A program made the translations under genes and the position numbers. Below are positions 50,435 through 59,358 of a DNA stretch of 64,000 nt, one piece after another. Below the pieces are notes generated by a model. The model was not told the DNA's origin and searched no databases. It was given only the letters and a program-made list of their open reading frames with translations. Positions within the stretch are counted from its first letter, which is position 1, and every line of letters begins with the position of its first letter. The stretch is from CAVALG01 sp963630555 (GTDB taxonomy: Bacteria; Bacillota; Clostridia; Oscillospirales; Acutalibacteraceae): NCBI GenBank assembly GCA_963630555.1, contig CAVGND010000006.1:1-64000 (forward strand). The letters run 5' to 3'.

Positions 50435-51416
50435 TTCCGTCACCTCTCTTAACGGCGTCACCCGGTTCAATATCTCCGATAGTGTAATTTACTATCGGGG
50501 CGCGGCTGCCTTCTTCGGCGCCCGCCTGATATTCGCCGTAAAATTCATCTATATCCTTAATAAACTTGCGGTTAAGCAGATGAAGCGGAATATGTTCGGG
50601 ACATACGCGGGAACACTCGCCGCAGTCGGTACATCTTCCAGCAACATGGAAAGCGCGGATAATGTGGAACATTTTTTCTTCAAATGAGTTCGCCGCCGCC
50701 TTGTTTTCAACGCCCGAATCAGGGTTGTCAAACACGCATTTTTCGCAGGTACAGGCAGGGCAGACATCACGGCAGGCGTTGCAGCGTATGCAGCGTGAAA
50801 GTTCACCCTGCCAGAATGCAAAACGCTCATCCGGAGTCATTTTTTCAATTTTTTCAACCTCATCAAAACGGTGTGACTCAATCACCTCGCCGTCACTGCC
50901 CAAAAGTTCATCGTAAGCGACATGTTTTTTGGATTTACAGTTTATGCAGCGGTCGGGCAGGAGTTCATCCCGCTTTACGGTCACAGAACCGTCAAACAAT
51001 GTTTCAATCTCAACGGTTTCGCCGTTATCGGATACCGATTTAACGCTCTCGCTTATTTCCCTTATTTTTTTGGGGTCAAGCATACCGCCGCAGGGCACGC
51101 CGACAGCATAAACATTATCGCGGTTGAAGCGGTGCTCGGTAAGCAGTTGATTGAAACTGTAGGTGTCGCAGGGCTTTAAAAAGGTAAGCACCTTTTCGCC
51201 GTTTGCGGTTAGTTTTATAAGGTATTTTGAAAAGTTTGCACCGCAAAGGTCGCCCCAGATAAAGCCGTTTTCCAATTCCGCTTTTGAATTGAATACGGCA
51301 GGGGTTATATCATAGTACGACTCACCCGTCGCCCAGCCGAGAACCTTTGTAACAGAGCCGTTTTCAAGCAGTTCGGAGGCACGCGATACAAGTGCGTCAC
51401 GGGTTATTTCCTGCAT
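50427..51416 (-). CDS. flxC: FlxC-like iron-sulfur protein (FrhB/FdhB-related)
   Basis: This 329-residue protein resembles the beta subunits of F420-dependent enzymes and AsrA/FdhB. FLKPCDTYSFNQLL and VGVPCGGMLDPKKI mark the N-terminal part, a CINCKS motif is in the middle, and two [4Fe-4S] motifs follow: CIRCNACRDVCPAC and CTDCGECSRVCPEH. It fits FlxC, the second AsrA-like member of the Flx module. It overlaps flxD by 13 nt and flxB by 8 nt, so stoichiometric translation is expected. Confidence 0.85.
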   Translation of the reverse strand: MQEITRDALVSRASELLENGSVTKVLGWATGESYYDITPAVFNSKAELENGFIWGDLCGANFSKYLIKLTANGEKVLTFLKPCDTYSFNQLLTEHRFNRDNVYAVGVPCGGMLDPKKIREISESVKSVSDNGETVEIETLFDGSVTVKRDELLPDRCINCKSKKHVAYDELLGSDGEVIESHRFDEVEKIEKMTPDERFAFWQGELSRCIRCNACRDVCPACTCEKCVFDNPDSGVENKAAANSFEEKMFHIIRAFHVAGRCTDCGECSRVCPEHIPLHLLNRKFIKDIDEFYGEYQAGAEEGSRAPIVNYTIGDIEPGDAVKRGDGNA

Positions 51417-51838
51417 CTTAAATCCTCCAATCTTTTATTTTCGCCGAGAGCCGCCACAGTGTTTGCAAAATCGTTCATTGTTGCGGCAAATTTAGCGCCT
51501 TCGGCGGCGGACACCCATTCCACACGGGTGCGTTCACGCTCAATCCCAAGGTAATCAAGCATTGAGAACAGCAGCGCCATACGGCGGCGTGTGTAATAGT
51601 TGCCCGAAGTATAATGGCAGTCGCCCGGGTGACATCCGCAAAGGATAACGCCGTCGGCTCCGCGCTGAAACGCCCGCAGTATAAACATCGGGTTTACGCG
51701 GCAGGAACAGGGTACGCGGATTATCTTAACCTCGGCAGGGTAGGCAAGCCTGTTGTTTCCGGCAAGGTCTGCCCCGGCGTAGGAACACCAATTGCAGCAA
51801 AACGCAACAATAAGCGGTTTATAATCATTTACTTGCAT
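51404..51838 (-). CDS. flxD: FlxD/MvhD-type subunit
   Basis: This 144-residue protein is an MvhD-family subunit, with FCCNWCSYAGADLAG, RVPCSCRVNP and ILCGCHPGDCHY as Cys motifs for a [2Fe-2S] cluster. In methanogens MvhD passes electrons from the hydrogenase to HdrA. Here it should connect the Flx proteins to HdrA. It overlaps hdrA by 10 nt and flxC by 13 nt. Confidence 0.9.
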   Translation of the reverse strand: MQVNDYKPLIVAFCCNWCSYAGADLAGNNRLAYPAEVKIIRVPCSCRVNPMFILRAFQRGADGVILCGCHPGDCHYTSGNYYTRRRMALLFSMLDYLGIERERTRVEWVSAAEGAKFAATMNDFANTVAALGENKRLEDLRCRK

Positions 51839-53823
51839 ATAGCGTCCACCTCCGCCATAATTTGTTTGTTCATAAAGCCTTTAAGGTCCATAGCGCCCGA
51901 CATACAGGCAACCGTGCAGGCTCCGCAGCCCTGACATACCGCCGGATTTACAATTGCTACACGGCGAACCTTTGTAGTACGGTCGGGCATTCTGAACTCT
52001 TTATCTTCGTAAGTAATTGCGCCGTATGGGCAAACATTTGCGCAGGTAGAGCAGCCGTTGCACATCATTTCATCCGAATGGGCAACGCAGGGATTGCCTT
52101 TAAGTTTATCCTTGCATAAAAGCCCTATGACCTTTGAGGCTGCCGCGCCCGCCTGCGAAACCGTTTCGGGAATATCTTTAGGCCCCTGGCAGGTACCCGA
52201 AAGGAATACGCCCGCCGTCGGGCTTTCAACCGGACGGAGTTTCGGGTGCGCTTCGGTGAAAAAGTCGTTTGTATCCATACTTGCCGTAAGCATAGTGGCA
52301 AGCGGACGGGCGGACTTGTCCGGTTCTATTGCCGCCGCAAGAACTACCAAGTCGGCGTCTATATGCAATTGTTTGCCGTACAAAAGGTCGGACGCCTGAA
52401 CTTTGAGTTTTTTGCCTTCGGGCGATACTTTGCCGACCATGCCCTTTATATAGTGCACGCCGTATTCCTCAACCGCGCGGCGGTAAAATTCGTCAAAGTT
52501 TTTACCGGGGGTGCGGACATCTATATAGAACACGTAGACCTCGGTATCGGGGTATTTATCCCTTATAAGCATTGCGTGCTTCGCGGTGTACATACAGCAT
52601 ATTTTAGAGCAGTATTCCTTGCCCTTTTGGGCGCAGGCTTCGCAGCGCGAACCGACGCACTGAACAAATACTATCGTATGCGGATGTTCACGGTCGGACG
52701 GGCGCAGCAGCGTTCCGCCGGTCGGCCCCGCGGCATTCATAAGGCGTTCGAGTTCAAGCGAGGTTATAACATCTTTTGACTGCGAATATGCAAACTCGTC
52801 GAACTTATCCATTGAAATCGGGTTAAATCCCGTGGCGGCTACGATAGCGCCGTATTTTTCATGCAGATATTCGTCCTTTGCGTTATAATCTATTGCGCCT
52901 GCGGTGCAGACCATTGAGCAAAGGCCGCATTTGCCGGTTTTAAGTTTTGTGCAGTAACGGGGGTCTATCGTTGCAACTTTAGGTACAGCCTGCGCAAACG
53001 GGATGTATATTGCGCGGCGGTTATCCATACCGAGGTTAAATTCGTTCGGCACGTTTTTCTGCGGGCATTTTTCGGTACAGGCGCCGCAGCCCGTGCAGAT
53101 ATCCTCTTTTACATAACGCGCGCGGCGTTTTATCGTAACGTCAAAATTGCCAACAAATCCGTCAACCTCCGTAACTTCGGAGTATGAGAAAATGCGTATT
53201 TTATCATTCTGCGCCACGTCAACCATTTTAGGCGTAAGGATACAGGCGGCGCAGTCAAGCGTCGGGAATGTTTTATCAAGCTGAGCCATTTTACCGCCGA
53301 TAGTCGGCTTGGTTTCGACTATATCAACGGGAAAACCGGCGTCGGCTATGTCAAGGGCGGTCTGTATTCCGGCGATACCGCCGCCGATTACAAGGGCACG
53401 CTTGGTAACCGGTGTTTCGCCCGGAGTAAGCGGAGCGTTAAGATTAACCTTCGCAACGGCTGCACGCGCCAGAATTATCGCTTTGGCGGTACCCGTAGGA
53501 ATATCTTTATGTACCCATGAGCATTGCTCGCGGATATTGGCAATCTCGACCATATAGGAGTTGAGTCCTGCGGCAGCCGCCGTTTTGCGGAAGGTTGCCT
53601 CGTGCATACGGGGCGAGCAGGAACACACAACAATACCGGTAAGTTTGTGTTCGGCAATCGCATTTTTTATCATATCCTGACCTGCCTGCGAACACATATA
53701 TTGGTAGTCGGTGGAGAAAACCACGCCCGGCTCATTCTTCACGGCTTCCGCCACGGCTTTTACATCAACCGTTCCGGCAATATTGGTGCCGCAATGGCAC
53801 ACGAATACGCCTATTCTCTGCAT
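51829..53823 (-). CDS. hdrA: HdrA, electron-bifurcating flavoprotein
   Basis: This 664-residue protein is HdrA-type. The N-terminal domain is RIGVFVCHCGTNI, followed by the FAD-binding VIGGGIAGIQTALDIADAGF and ETKPTIGGKMAQLDKTFPT. The CAACILTPKM motif is typical of HdrA. [4Fe-4S] motifs are visible as CTGCGACTEKCPQ, CGLCSMVCTAGA, CNGCSTCANVCPYG and CQGCGACTVACMSG. HdrA carries the bifurcating FAD in methanogen MvhADG-HdrABC and sends one electron to ferredoxin and one to HdrB. It is the centre of this operon. Confidence 0.93.
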   Translation of the reverse strand: MQRIGVFVCHCGTNIAGTVDVKAVAEAVKNEPGVVFSTDYQYMCSQAGQDMIKNAIAEHKLTGIVVCSCSPRMHEATFRKTAAAAGLNSYMVEIANIREQCSWVHKDIPTGTAKAIILARAAVAKVNLNAPLTPGETPVTKRALVIGGGIAGIQTALDIADAGFPVDIVETKPTIGGKMAQLDKTFPTLDCAACILTPKMVDVAQNDKIRIFSYSEVTEVDGFVGNFDVTIKRRARYVKEDICTGCGACTEKCPQKNVPNEFNLGMDNRRAIYIPFAQAVPKVATIDPRYCTKLKTGKCGLCSMVCTAGAIDYNAKDEYLHEKYGAIVAATGFNPISMDKFDEFAYSQSKDVITSLELERLMNAAGPTGGTLLRPSDREHPHTIVFVQCVGSRCEACAQKGKEYCSKICCMYTAKHAMLIRDKYPDTEVYVFYIDVRTPGKNFDEFYRRAVEEYGVHYIKGMVGKVSPEGKKLKVQASDLLYGKQLHIDADLVVLAAAIEPDKSARPLATMLTASMDTNDFFTEAHPKLRPVESPTAGVFLSGTCQGPKDIPETVSQAGAAASKVIGLLCKDKLKGNPCVAHSDEMMCNGCSTCANVCPYGAITYEDKEFRMPDRTTKVRRVAIVNPAVCQGCGACTVACMSGAMDLKGFMNKQIMAEVDAICK

Positions 53824-53840
53824 TGTGTTTTTCCCCTTTC

Positions 53841-54233
53841 TTATTTGGAATATTTGCGCATTGCGCTTACTATCGCCTGCTGCGGCATATCGTCATTTAA
53901 AAGCGACGGAATATCGTCGGCGGTCATATGATTGGCGCCCTTTTCGCGTATAACCGCAAGGCGCACCGCCTCAATCAGTTTTGCCGGCTCAACGCCGCGG
54001 GGGCATCGGTCAACACATGCAAAGCAGGAAAGGCATTTGTATATGGATTTTGATTTCATAAGCGGCTCAATATCACCCGTTTCGACCATATAAACGAACT
54101 GATGGGGGTGATACTCCATTTCGTCGTATGACGGGCAGGTGGCGGAGCATTTTCCGCAGCGCATACATTTAAGCGGATTTACGCCGCTTGAACGCAATAT
54201 TTGCTCTTTAAGCCTTTGGGTGTTGTTCTGCAT
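53841..54233 (-). CDS. hdrC: HdrC iron-sulfur subunit
   Basis: This 130-residue protein has two [4Fe-4S] motifs, CMRCGKCSATCPSY and CLSCFACVDRCPRG, as in HdrC, which connects HdrA to HdrB. The start codon overlaps the stop of hdrB by 1 nt. The hdrA gene begins 17 bp after its stop. Confidence 0.9.
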   Translation of the reverse strand: MQNNTQRLKEQILRSSGVNPLKCMRCGKCSATCPSYDEMEYHPHQFVYMVETGDIEPLMKSKSIYKCLSCFACVDRCPRGVEPAKLIEAVRLAVIREKGANHMTADDIPSLLNDDMPQQAIVSAMRKYSK

Positions 54234-55030
54234 TATTGCGCCTCCTTTACGCCGAGGGCTTCGGCGAGCAGTTCGGTAAAATATACTACGGGAACGGGGC
54301 TGCCGTTTTTAACAAGATTATACCTGCACAACGGGCAGGCGGTTACGATACTGTCGGCTCCCGCGCCGGCTGCGCTGCCGCTTACCGTGCGGCTTTTGCG
54401 CTCTGCCGAAGCGGCGTCCTCCAATGCGACATAGCCGCCGCAGCACTCGTTTCTGTACGGATAGATTACCGGTTCCGCGCCCAGCGCTTTTATGAATTCT
54501 TCAATAATCTGCGGATTTTCGGGGTCGTCAAACTCCAGAACCTTTGAAGGGCGGAGAAGCATACAGCCGTAATATGCGGCTATCCTTCTTCCCGTAAGCG
54601 GATTGGTGACCTTCTCTTTTATTTTGTCAAAACCGACAACGTCACGCAGCAGTTCAAAATAATGCATAACCTTCGTTTCGCCGTGATAGGGTGCGGCAGC
54701 GTCCTTATCCTGCGACATATACAGGTTGACCTTTGAGGCAAAATTCTCATCGGTCAGCATCGCGTTGTTTGTCTGTTTTATAACATTGTGGCAGGCGGAG
54801 CATACCGTAACAAGCGGGCGGCCGCTGTCACGCGCGGCGGCAAGCGCACGCACCGACGAAAGTTTTGAGGCTATTTCGTCTTCGGCACTTACGAACACGC
54901 CGCCGCAGCACTGCCAGTTTTCAATCTCACATAATTCTACTCCGAGTATCTCTGCGCATTTTCTTGCGTAAAGGTCAAGTTCCTTTGCTTTTGTGCGCAG
55001 GGTACATCCCGGAAAATAACCGACCTTCAT
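54233..55030 (-). CDS. hdrB: HdrB subunit with two CCG domains
   Basis: This 265-residue protein has two CCG (cysteine-rich) domains. The first runs from FPGCTLRTK to WQCCGGVF and CSACHN. The second runs from YYGCMLLRP to NECCGGYV and CPLCRYN. They form the non-cubane [4Fe-4S] clusters of HdrB that reduce disulfides in methanogens. I start at 55030, where AAGGAGGAGAAAG precedes ATG. The stop of fumC is 20 bp upstream. In this operon the acceptor is probably fumarate through FrdBA, or a disulfide not yet known. Confidence 0.9.
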   Translation of the reverse strand: MKVGYFPGCTLRTKAKELDLYARKCAEILGVELCEIENWQCCGGVFVSAEDEIASKLSSVRALAAARDSGRPLVTVCSACHNVIKQTNNAMLTDENFASKVNLYMSQDKDAAAPYHGETKVMHYFELLRDVVGFDKIKEKVTNPLTGRRIAAYYGCMLLRPSKVLEFDDPENPQIIEEFIKALGAEPVIYPYRNECCGGYVALEDAASAERKSRTVSGSAAGAGADSIVTACPLCRYNLVKNGSPVPVVYFTELLAEALGVKEAQ

Positions 55031-55049
55031 CTTTCTCCTCCTTAAAGGT

Positions 55050-56426
55050 TTAAACCATACGTTCGGGGCGGAATACTTCGTCAAACTTCTCGGCAGTTAA
55101 AAAGCCCAATTCCACGCAGGCTTCTTTAAGCGAAATGTTGTCTTTAAACGCTTTTTTAGCCGTTTTGGCTGCGTTTTCGTACCCGATATAGGGGTTGAGC
55201 GCAGTAACCAGCATAAGTGAATTATGAAGATTATCGTGCATTTTTTCACGGTTTACGTTAATGCCTACTGCGCATTTATCGTTAAACGATGTAATCACTT
55301 CAGACAGCAGGCGAACCGATTGCAAGAAATTGTAAGCCGCTACGGGCATAAATACGTTAAGTTCAAAGTTACCCTGTGACGCCGCAATACTTACAGCCGT
55401 GTCGTTACCCATTACCTGAACGGCTACCATGGTAACCGCTTCGCACTGGGTCGGGTTGACCTTACCCGGCATTATCGACGAGCCCGGTTCGTTGGCGGGT
55501 ATGCGCAATTCGCCCAATCCGTCGCGCGGGCCGGAAGCCAGCCAGCGAACATCGTTGGCTATTTTCATCATATCCGCCGCCGTCGCTTTAACGGCGCCGT
55601 GCGCAAAAACATATTCGTCCTTTGAAGTCAGGGCGTGGAACTTATTGGGTGCGGTTACAAACGGTTTTCCGGTAATCTCCGCTATCTTGCCCGCAACAAG
55701 TTCCGAAAATCCTGCGGGCGCGTTAAGTCCGGTGCCGACCGCCGTTCCGCCGAGGGCGAGTTCGCAAAGCGGTTTAACCGCAAGTTTAAGCAGTTCAACA
55801 TCGCGCTCAAGACTTGTGCGCCAACCGGACATTTCCTGACTGAATTTAATCGGGGTGGCGTCCTGAAGGTGAGTACGCCCGGATTTTACAACACCCTGAT
55901 ACTTTATCTCAAGGCGTTTAAATGTGGAAATCAGTATTTCAAGGGCGGGTATAAGATTGTCCTCAATAGCCAAAACGGCGGAAATGCTCATAGCGGTCGG
56001 GAAAGTGTCGTTGGAAGACTGGCTCATATTAACATCGTCATTCGGGTGACAGAGTTTTTCCCCGGCTATCTGATTCGCACGGTTGGCTATTACCTCGTTG
56101 GCGTTCATATTGGACTGCGTGCCCGAACCGGTCTGCCATACAACAAGCGGAAAATGGCTGTTGAGGCTGCCCGAAATAACCTCGTCACAGGCAAGGGATA
56201 TTGACTGCAGTTTTTTAACGGTCATTTTTTTCGGGTTAAGTTCCGAGTTTGCCATGGCGGCTGCCTTTTTAAGTATGCCGAAGGCGTGTATTATCTCGCT
56301 CGGCATGGTTTCAATGCCCACTCCTATTTTAAAATTTTCGTGACTGCGCTGGGTCTGCGCACCCCACAAACGGTCGGCAGGAACCTGTATTTCACCCATT
56401 GAGTCATGTTCTGTACGGTATTTCAT
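55050..56426 (-). CDS. fumC: Class II fumarase
   Basis: This 458-residue enzyme interconverts malate and fumarate and uses no iron-sulfur cluster. The aspartase/fumarase signature GSSIMPGKVNPTQCE is at about residues 312-326. SGRTHLQDATPI and TGSGTQSNMNANEV are the other active-site blocks. In this operon it should run toward fumarate to feed FrdA. hdrB begins 19 bp after its stop, and mdh lies 24 bp upstream. Confidence 0.96.
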   Translation of the reverse strand: MKYRTEHDSMGEIQVPADRLWGAQTQRSHENFKIGVGIETMPSEIIHAFGILKKAAAMANSELNPKKMTVKKLQSISLACDEVISGSLNSHFPLVVWQTGSGTQSNMNANEVIANRANQIAGEKLCHPNDDVNMSQSSNDTFPTAMSISAVLAIEDNLIPALEILISTFKRLEIKYQGVVKSGRTHLQDATPIKFSQEMSGWRTSLERDVELLKLAVKPLCELALGGTAVGTGLNAPAGFSELVAGKIAEITGKPFVTAPNKFHALTSKDEYVFAHGAVKATAADMMKIANDVRWLASGPRDGLGELRIPANEPGSSIMPGKVNPTQCEAVTMVAVQVMGNDTAVSIAASQGNFELNVFMPVAAYNFLQSVRLLSEVITSFNDKCAVGINVNREKMHDNLHNSLMLVTALNPYIGYENAAKTAKKAFKDNISLKEACVELGFLTAEKFDEVFRPERMV

Positions 56427-56450
56427 AGTGCAATCCCCCTCTGAATTCGG

Positions 56451-57395
56451 TTATATTTCAAGATTATTTATAACGTCTTTAAGCGTGTCGGCGCTGCGGT
56501 GCAAAAGGGCAAGTTCGTTTTCGGTAAGCGGAACGTTTACCTTGCCGCGGACACCGTCGTGACCTACCATATTAAGGGTGCTTAAACATACGTTGTCAAC
56601 CCCGTATTCACCGTGCATCATCGTTGATACGGTCATTGTGGTATCAATGCCGGCAAGCAGGCACTTGCATATGTGGCAAACCGAAACCGAAACCGCATAA
56701 AACGTTGCGCCCTTGCGCGCAATAACGCGTGCGCCCGATTTGCGGACATACTGCTCAATTTCACGGAAATTGAGTTCCGGAGCGTCGAAATCCGGGTTGG
56801 TGATAAGTTGCTTGCATTCGGTTATCGGGACATTTGAAATGTTGGCGACCGACCACGGAATAAACGAGGAATCGCCGTGCTCGCCGAAAACATAAGCGTG
56901 AACATTGCTCTGATTTATGTTGTAGTATTCCGAAAGCCTTGAACGCAGGCGGGCGGTATCAAGTATGGTACCCGAACCCATAATGCGGTTTTCCGGCAAT
57001 CCGGACATTTTATAGAATGTATATGTAAGGATATCCACCGGATTGCTGACTATAATATATGCGGCGTTCGGTGCATACTTTGTGATTTCGGGAATTATCT
57101 GTTTCATAATGTTAACATTTGTCTGTGCAAGTTCAAGGCGCGACTGCCCCTGTTTTCTCGGTAATCCGGAGGTTATTATAACTATATCGGAGTTTTCCGC
57201 GTCACGGTAATCACCGGCATAAACCGAAGATGCTTCGCAAAACGGCGTGCCCTGCCTTATATCAAGCGCTTCGCCCAAAGCCTTTTCGCTGTTAATATCT
57301 ATCATAACAATTTCGGACGCAAGGCCCATAACCGTTAAGGTGTATGCAATGGTAGAGCCGACGCTTCCGGTACCTATTATTGAGATTTTATTCAC
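56451..57395 (-). CDS. mdh: Malate dehydrogenase of the lactate/malate dehydrogenase family
   Basis: This 314-residue NAD-dependent enzyme begins KISIIGTGSVGSTIAY, with MIDIN after beta-2 (Asp33 favours NAD). The substrate-specificity loop reads TSGLPRKQGQSR, which puts Arg80 where lactate dehydrogenases have Gln and malate dehydrogenases have Arg. The catalytic His is H173 in FGEHGDSSF. Malate is thus the preferred product, although overall similarity to L-lactate dehydrogenase may lead to that label. It starts at GTG 57395 after AGGAGTGG, and is the first gene of the operon. Confidence 0.82.
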   Translation of the reverse strand: MNKISIIGTGSVGSTIAYTLTVMGLASEIVMIDINSEKALGEALDIRQGTPFCEASSVYAGDYRDAENSDIVIITSGLPRKQGQSRLELAQTNVNIMKQIIPEITKYAPNAAYIIVSNPVDILTYTFYKMSGLPENRIMGSGTILDTARLRSRLSEYYNINQSNVHAYVFGEHGDSSFIPWSVANISNVPITECKQLITNPDFDAPELNFREIEQYVRKSGARVIARKGATFYAVSVSVCHICKCLLAGIDTTMTVSTMMHGEYGVDNVCLSTLNMVGHDGVRGKVNVPLTENELALLHRSADTLKDVINNLEI

Positions 57396-57428
57396 TGTAT
57401 ACCACTCCTATTTTACATAATTCATTAT

Positions 57429-57457
57429 ATTATACCATCAAGTGTCAATTAATTCAA
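57429..57457 (-). promoter_or_regulatory. Sigma-A promoter of the mdh-fumC-hdr-flx-frd operon
   Basis: Minus strand TTGAAT (57452-57457), 17-bp spacer, TATAAT (57429-57434), 33 bp before the GTG start. A second TTGACA lies inside the spacer but is badly placed for this -10 element. Confidence 0.75.
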
Positions 57458-57540
57458 TAGTTCGGCAGTTATTTTGAATTATACATTTTTTGATATATCG
57501 GTTATATCATTTTTTATATCATACGGAAAAAAGCAAAGCA

Positions 57541-57573
57541 TAAAAACACCGGCTGCAATATATGCAGTCGGTG
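57541..57573 (-). terminator. Terminator of rny
   Basis: CACCGGCTGCA (57547-57557) pairs with TGCAGTCGGTG (57563-57573) with one mismatch. On the minus strand it is followed by TTTTTA. Confidence 0.85.
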
Positions 57574-57585
57574 CTTGTAAGTTAA

Positions 57586-59139
57586 TTATTTGGCATAATC
57601 CACAACGCGGTTTTCGCGTATAAGGTTTACCTTTATCTGTCCCGGATAGTTAAGTTCTTCTTCTATCCTTTTTGCTATATCACGTGCAACAAGAACCATT
57701 TGGTCGTCGCTTATCTGGTCGGGCTTAATAATAACGCGTATTTCACGGCCTGCCTGAATGGCAAACGAGGTGTCAACACCCTTGAAAGAGTTGGCGATCT
57801 CCTCAAGTTTTTCAAGCCTTTTTATGTAGTTCTCAAGATTTTCCCTGCGTGCGCCGGGGCGTGCGGCGGATATGGCGTCCGCAGCCTGAACGAGGCAGGC
57901 GATAACCGTTTTAGCCTCAACATCGCCGTGGTGGGCGTGTATCGCGTGGATTATCTGCTCATTTTCTTTGTATTTTTTGGCGGCTTCAACACCCAGCATA
58001 ATGTGGGAGCCTTCCTGCTCGTGGTCAAGGGCTTTACCGATATCGTGCAAAAGTCCCGCGCGTTTTGCAAGGGTAACGTCGGCGCCGAGTTCGGCAGCCA
58101 TAAGCCCCGCAAGGTGGCAGACCTCCATCGAGTGATTAAGCACATTCTGACCGTAACTTGTGCGGTAATGCAGTTTACCCAGAAGTTTGATTATTTCGGG
58201 ATGCATATGCGCAATTCCCGCGTCAAGCATAGCGCGTTCACCTTCGCGTTTGATGGTGCGGTCAACTTCGCTTTTGGCTTTTGCAACCGCCTCTTCAATC
58301 TTGGTCGGGTGAATTCTTCCGTCGGTTATCAGCCGTTCAAGCGCAAGGCGCGCAACCTCTCGGCGGATGGGGTCAAAACTTGATACCGTTATGGCCTCCG
58401 GCGTGTCATCAATAATAAGGTCAACACCCGTGGCGGTTTCGATTGCACGGATGTTTCTGCCTTCACGGCCGATGATTCGACCTTTCATTTCGTCATTCGG
58501 CAGCGGAACTACCGAAACGGTCGTCTCGCTCGAATGGTCGGCAGCGCAGCGCTGTATCGCCTGCGAAATGAGTTCGCGCGACTTAGAGTCAACCTCTTCC
58601 TTAAACTGCTGCTCATATTCGCGTATCTTAACCGCTTTTTCGTGGCAAAGTTCATCGTCAAGTGCCGATATTATCTGTGATTTTGCCTGTTCAACGGTCA
58701 GACCCGAAATTTTTTCAAGCATATCAAGCTGACTTCTCTTGATTTGCTCGGCTTCCGCAATTCTTTGCTCAAGGTCTTTGGTGCGTGCGTTTATTTTTTC
58801 TTCTTTTGCTTCAATGTTGTCAATCTTTTTGTCAAGTGATTCTTCCTTTTGCTGAAGTCTGCGTTCCTGTCTTTGAACTTCGCTTCTGCGTTCTTTCAGT
58901 TCACGGTCTGTTTCGGCTTTAAGGGTGTATATTTCGTCCTTAGCTTCAAGCACCGCTTCTTTCTTTTTCGCTTCGGCAGTTTTCATTGCCTCGTTAAGAA
59001 TTCGTTTGGCTTCATCCTCGGCAGAGCCGATAACAGCCTCCGATTTCCTGCGCCTGAAAGATATACCTGCCAAAAAGGAGATCACTGCAACGATTACTGC
59101 GATAATCGCAAAGATTACTATAGTAATCGTATCGGGCAT
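57586..59139 (-). CDS. rny: Ribonuclease Y
   Basis: This 517-residue membrane-anchored endoribonuclease has an N-terminal transmembrane helix (about 5-27) and a long coiled coil (about 35-185). A KH domain follows with GRIIGREGRNIRAIE (about 213-227), then an HD domain with LHDIGKALDHEQEGSH. It initiates mRNA decay in Firmicutes. I use the ATG at 59139, preceded by AAGGAGGTGCATTTT; the frame is open for ten more codons without a ribosome site. Length fits the family at about 520. Confidence 0.95.
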   Translation of the reverse strand: MPDTITIVIFAIIAVIVAVISFLAGISFRRRKSEAVIGSAEDEAKRILNEAMKTAEAKKKEAVLEAKDEIYTLKAETDRELKERRSEVQRQERRLQQKEESLDKKIDNIEAKEEKINARTKDLEQRIAEAEQIKRSQLDMLEKISGLTVEQAKSQIISALDDELCHEKAVKIREYEQQFKEEVDSKSRELISQAIQRCAADHSSETTVSVVPLPNDEMKGRIIGREGRNIRAIETATGVDLIIDDTPEAITVSSFDPIRREVARLALERLITDGRIHPTKIEEAVAKAKSEVDRTIKREGERAMLDAGIAHMHPEIIKLLGKLHYRTSYGQNVLNHSMEVCHLAGLMAAELGADVTLAKRAGLLHDIGKALDHEQEGSHIMLGVEAAKKYKENEQIIHAIHAHHGDVEAKTVIACLVQAADAISAARPGARRENLENYIKRLEKLEEIANSFKGVDTSFAIQAGREIRVIIKPDQISDDQMVLVARDIAKRIEEELNYPGQIKVNLIRENRVVDYAK

Positions 59140-59358
59140 AAAATGCACCTCCTTTATATTAAAACGCAATTAAAACAATGCCGCCGCCAATAGGTGGGGC
59201 GGTCTAAAAGAGGGTTGCGTTTTTGACCCCCTGCGAGTTGTATGAAAATCAGATATCTTGTGTTCGCCAAGCACAAAATTCACCAATATATACATACTAT
59301 CCTATATTTTATGCTTTTTTATGCATATTGTCAAGTGCCAATTTCGGCATAACGCACG

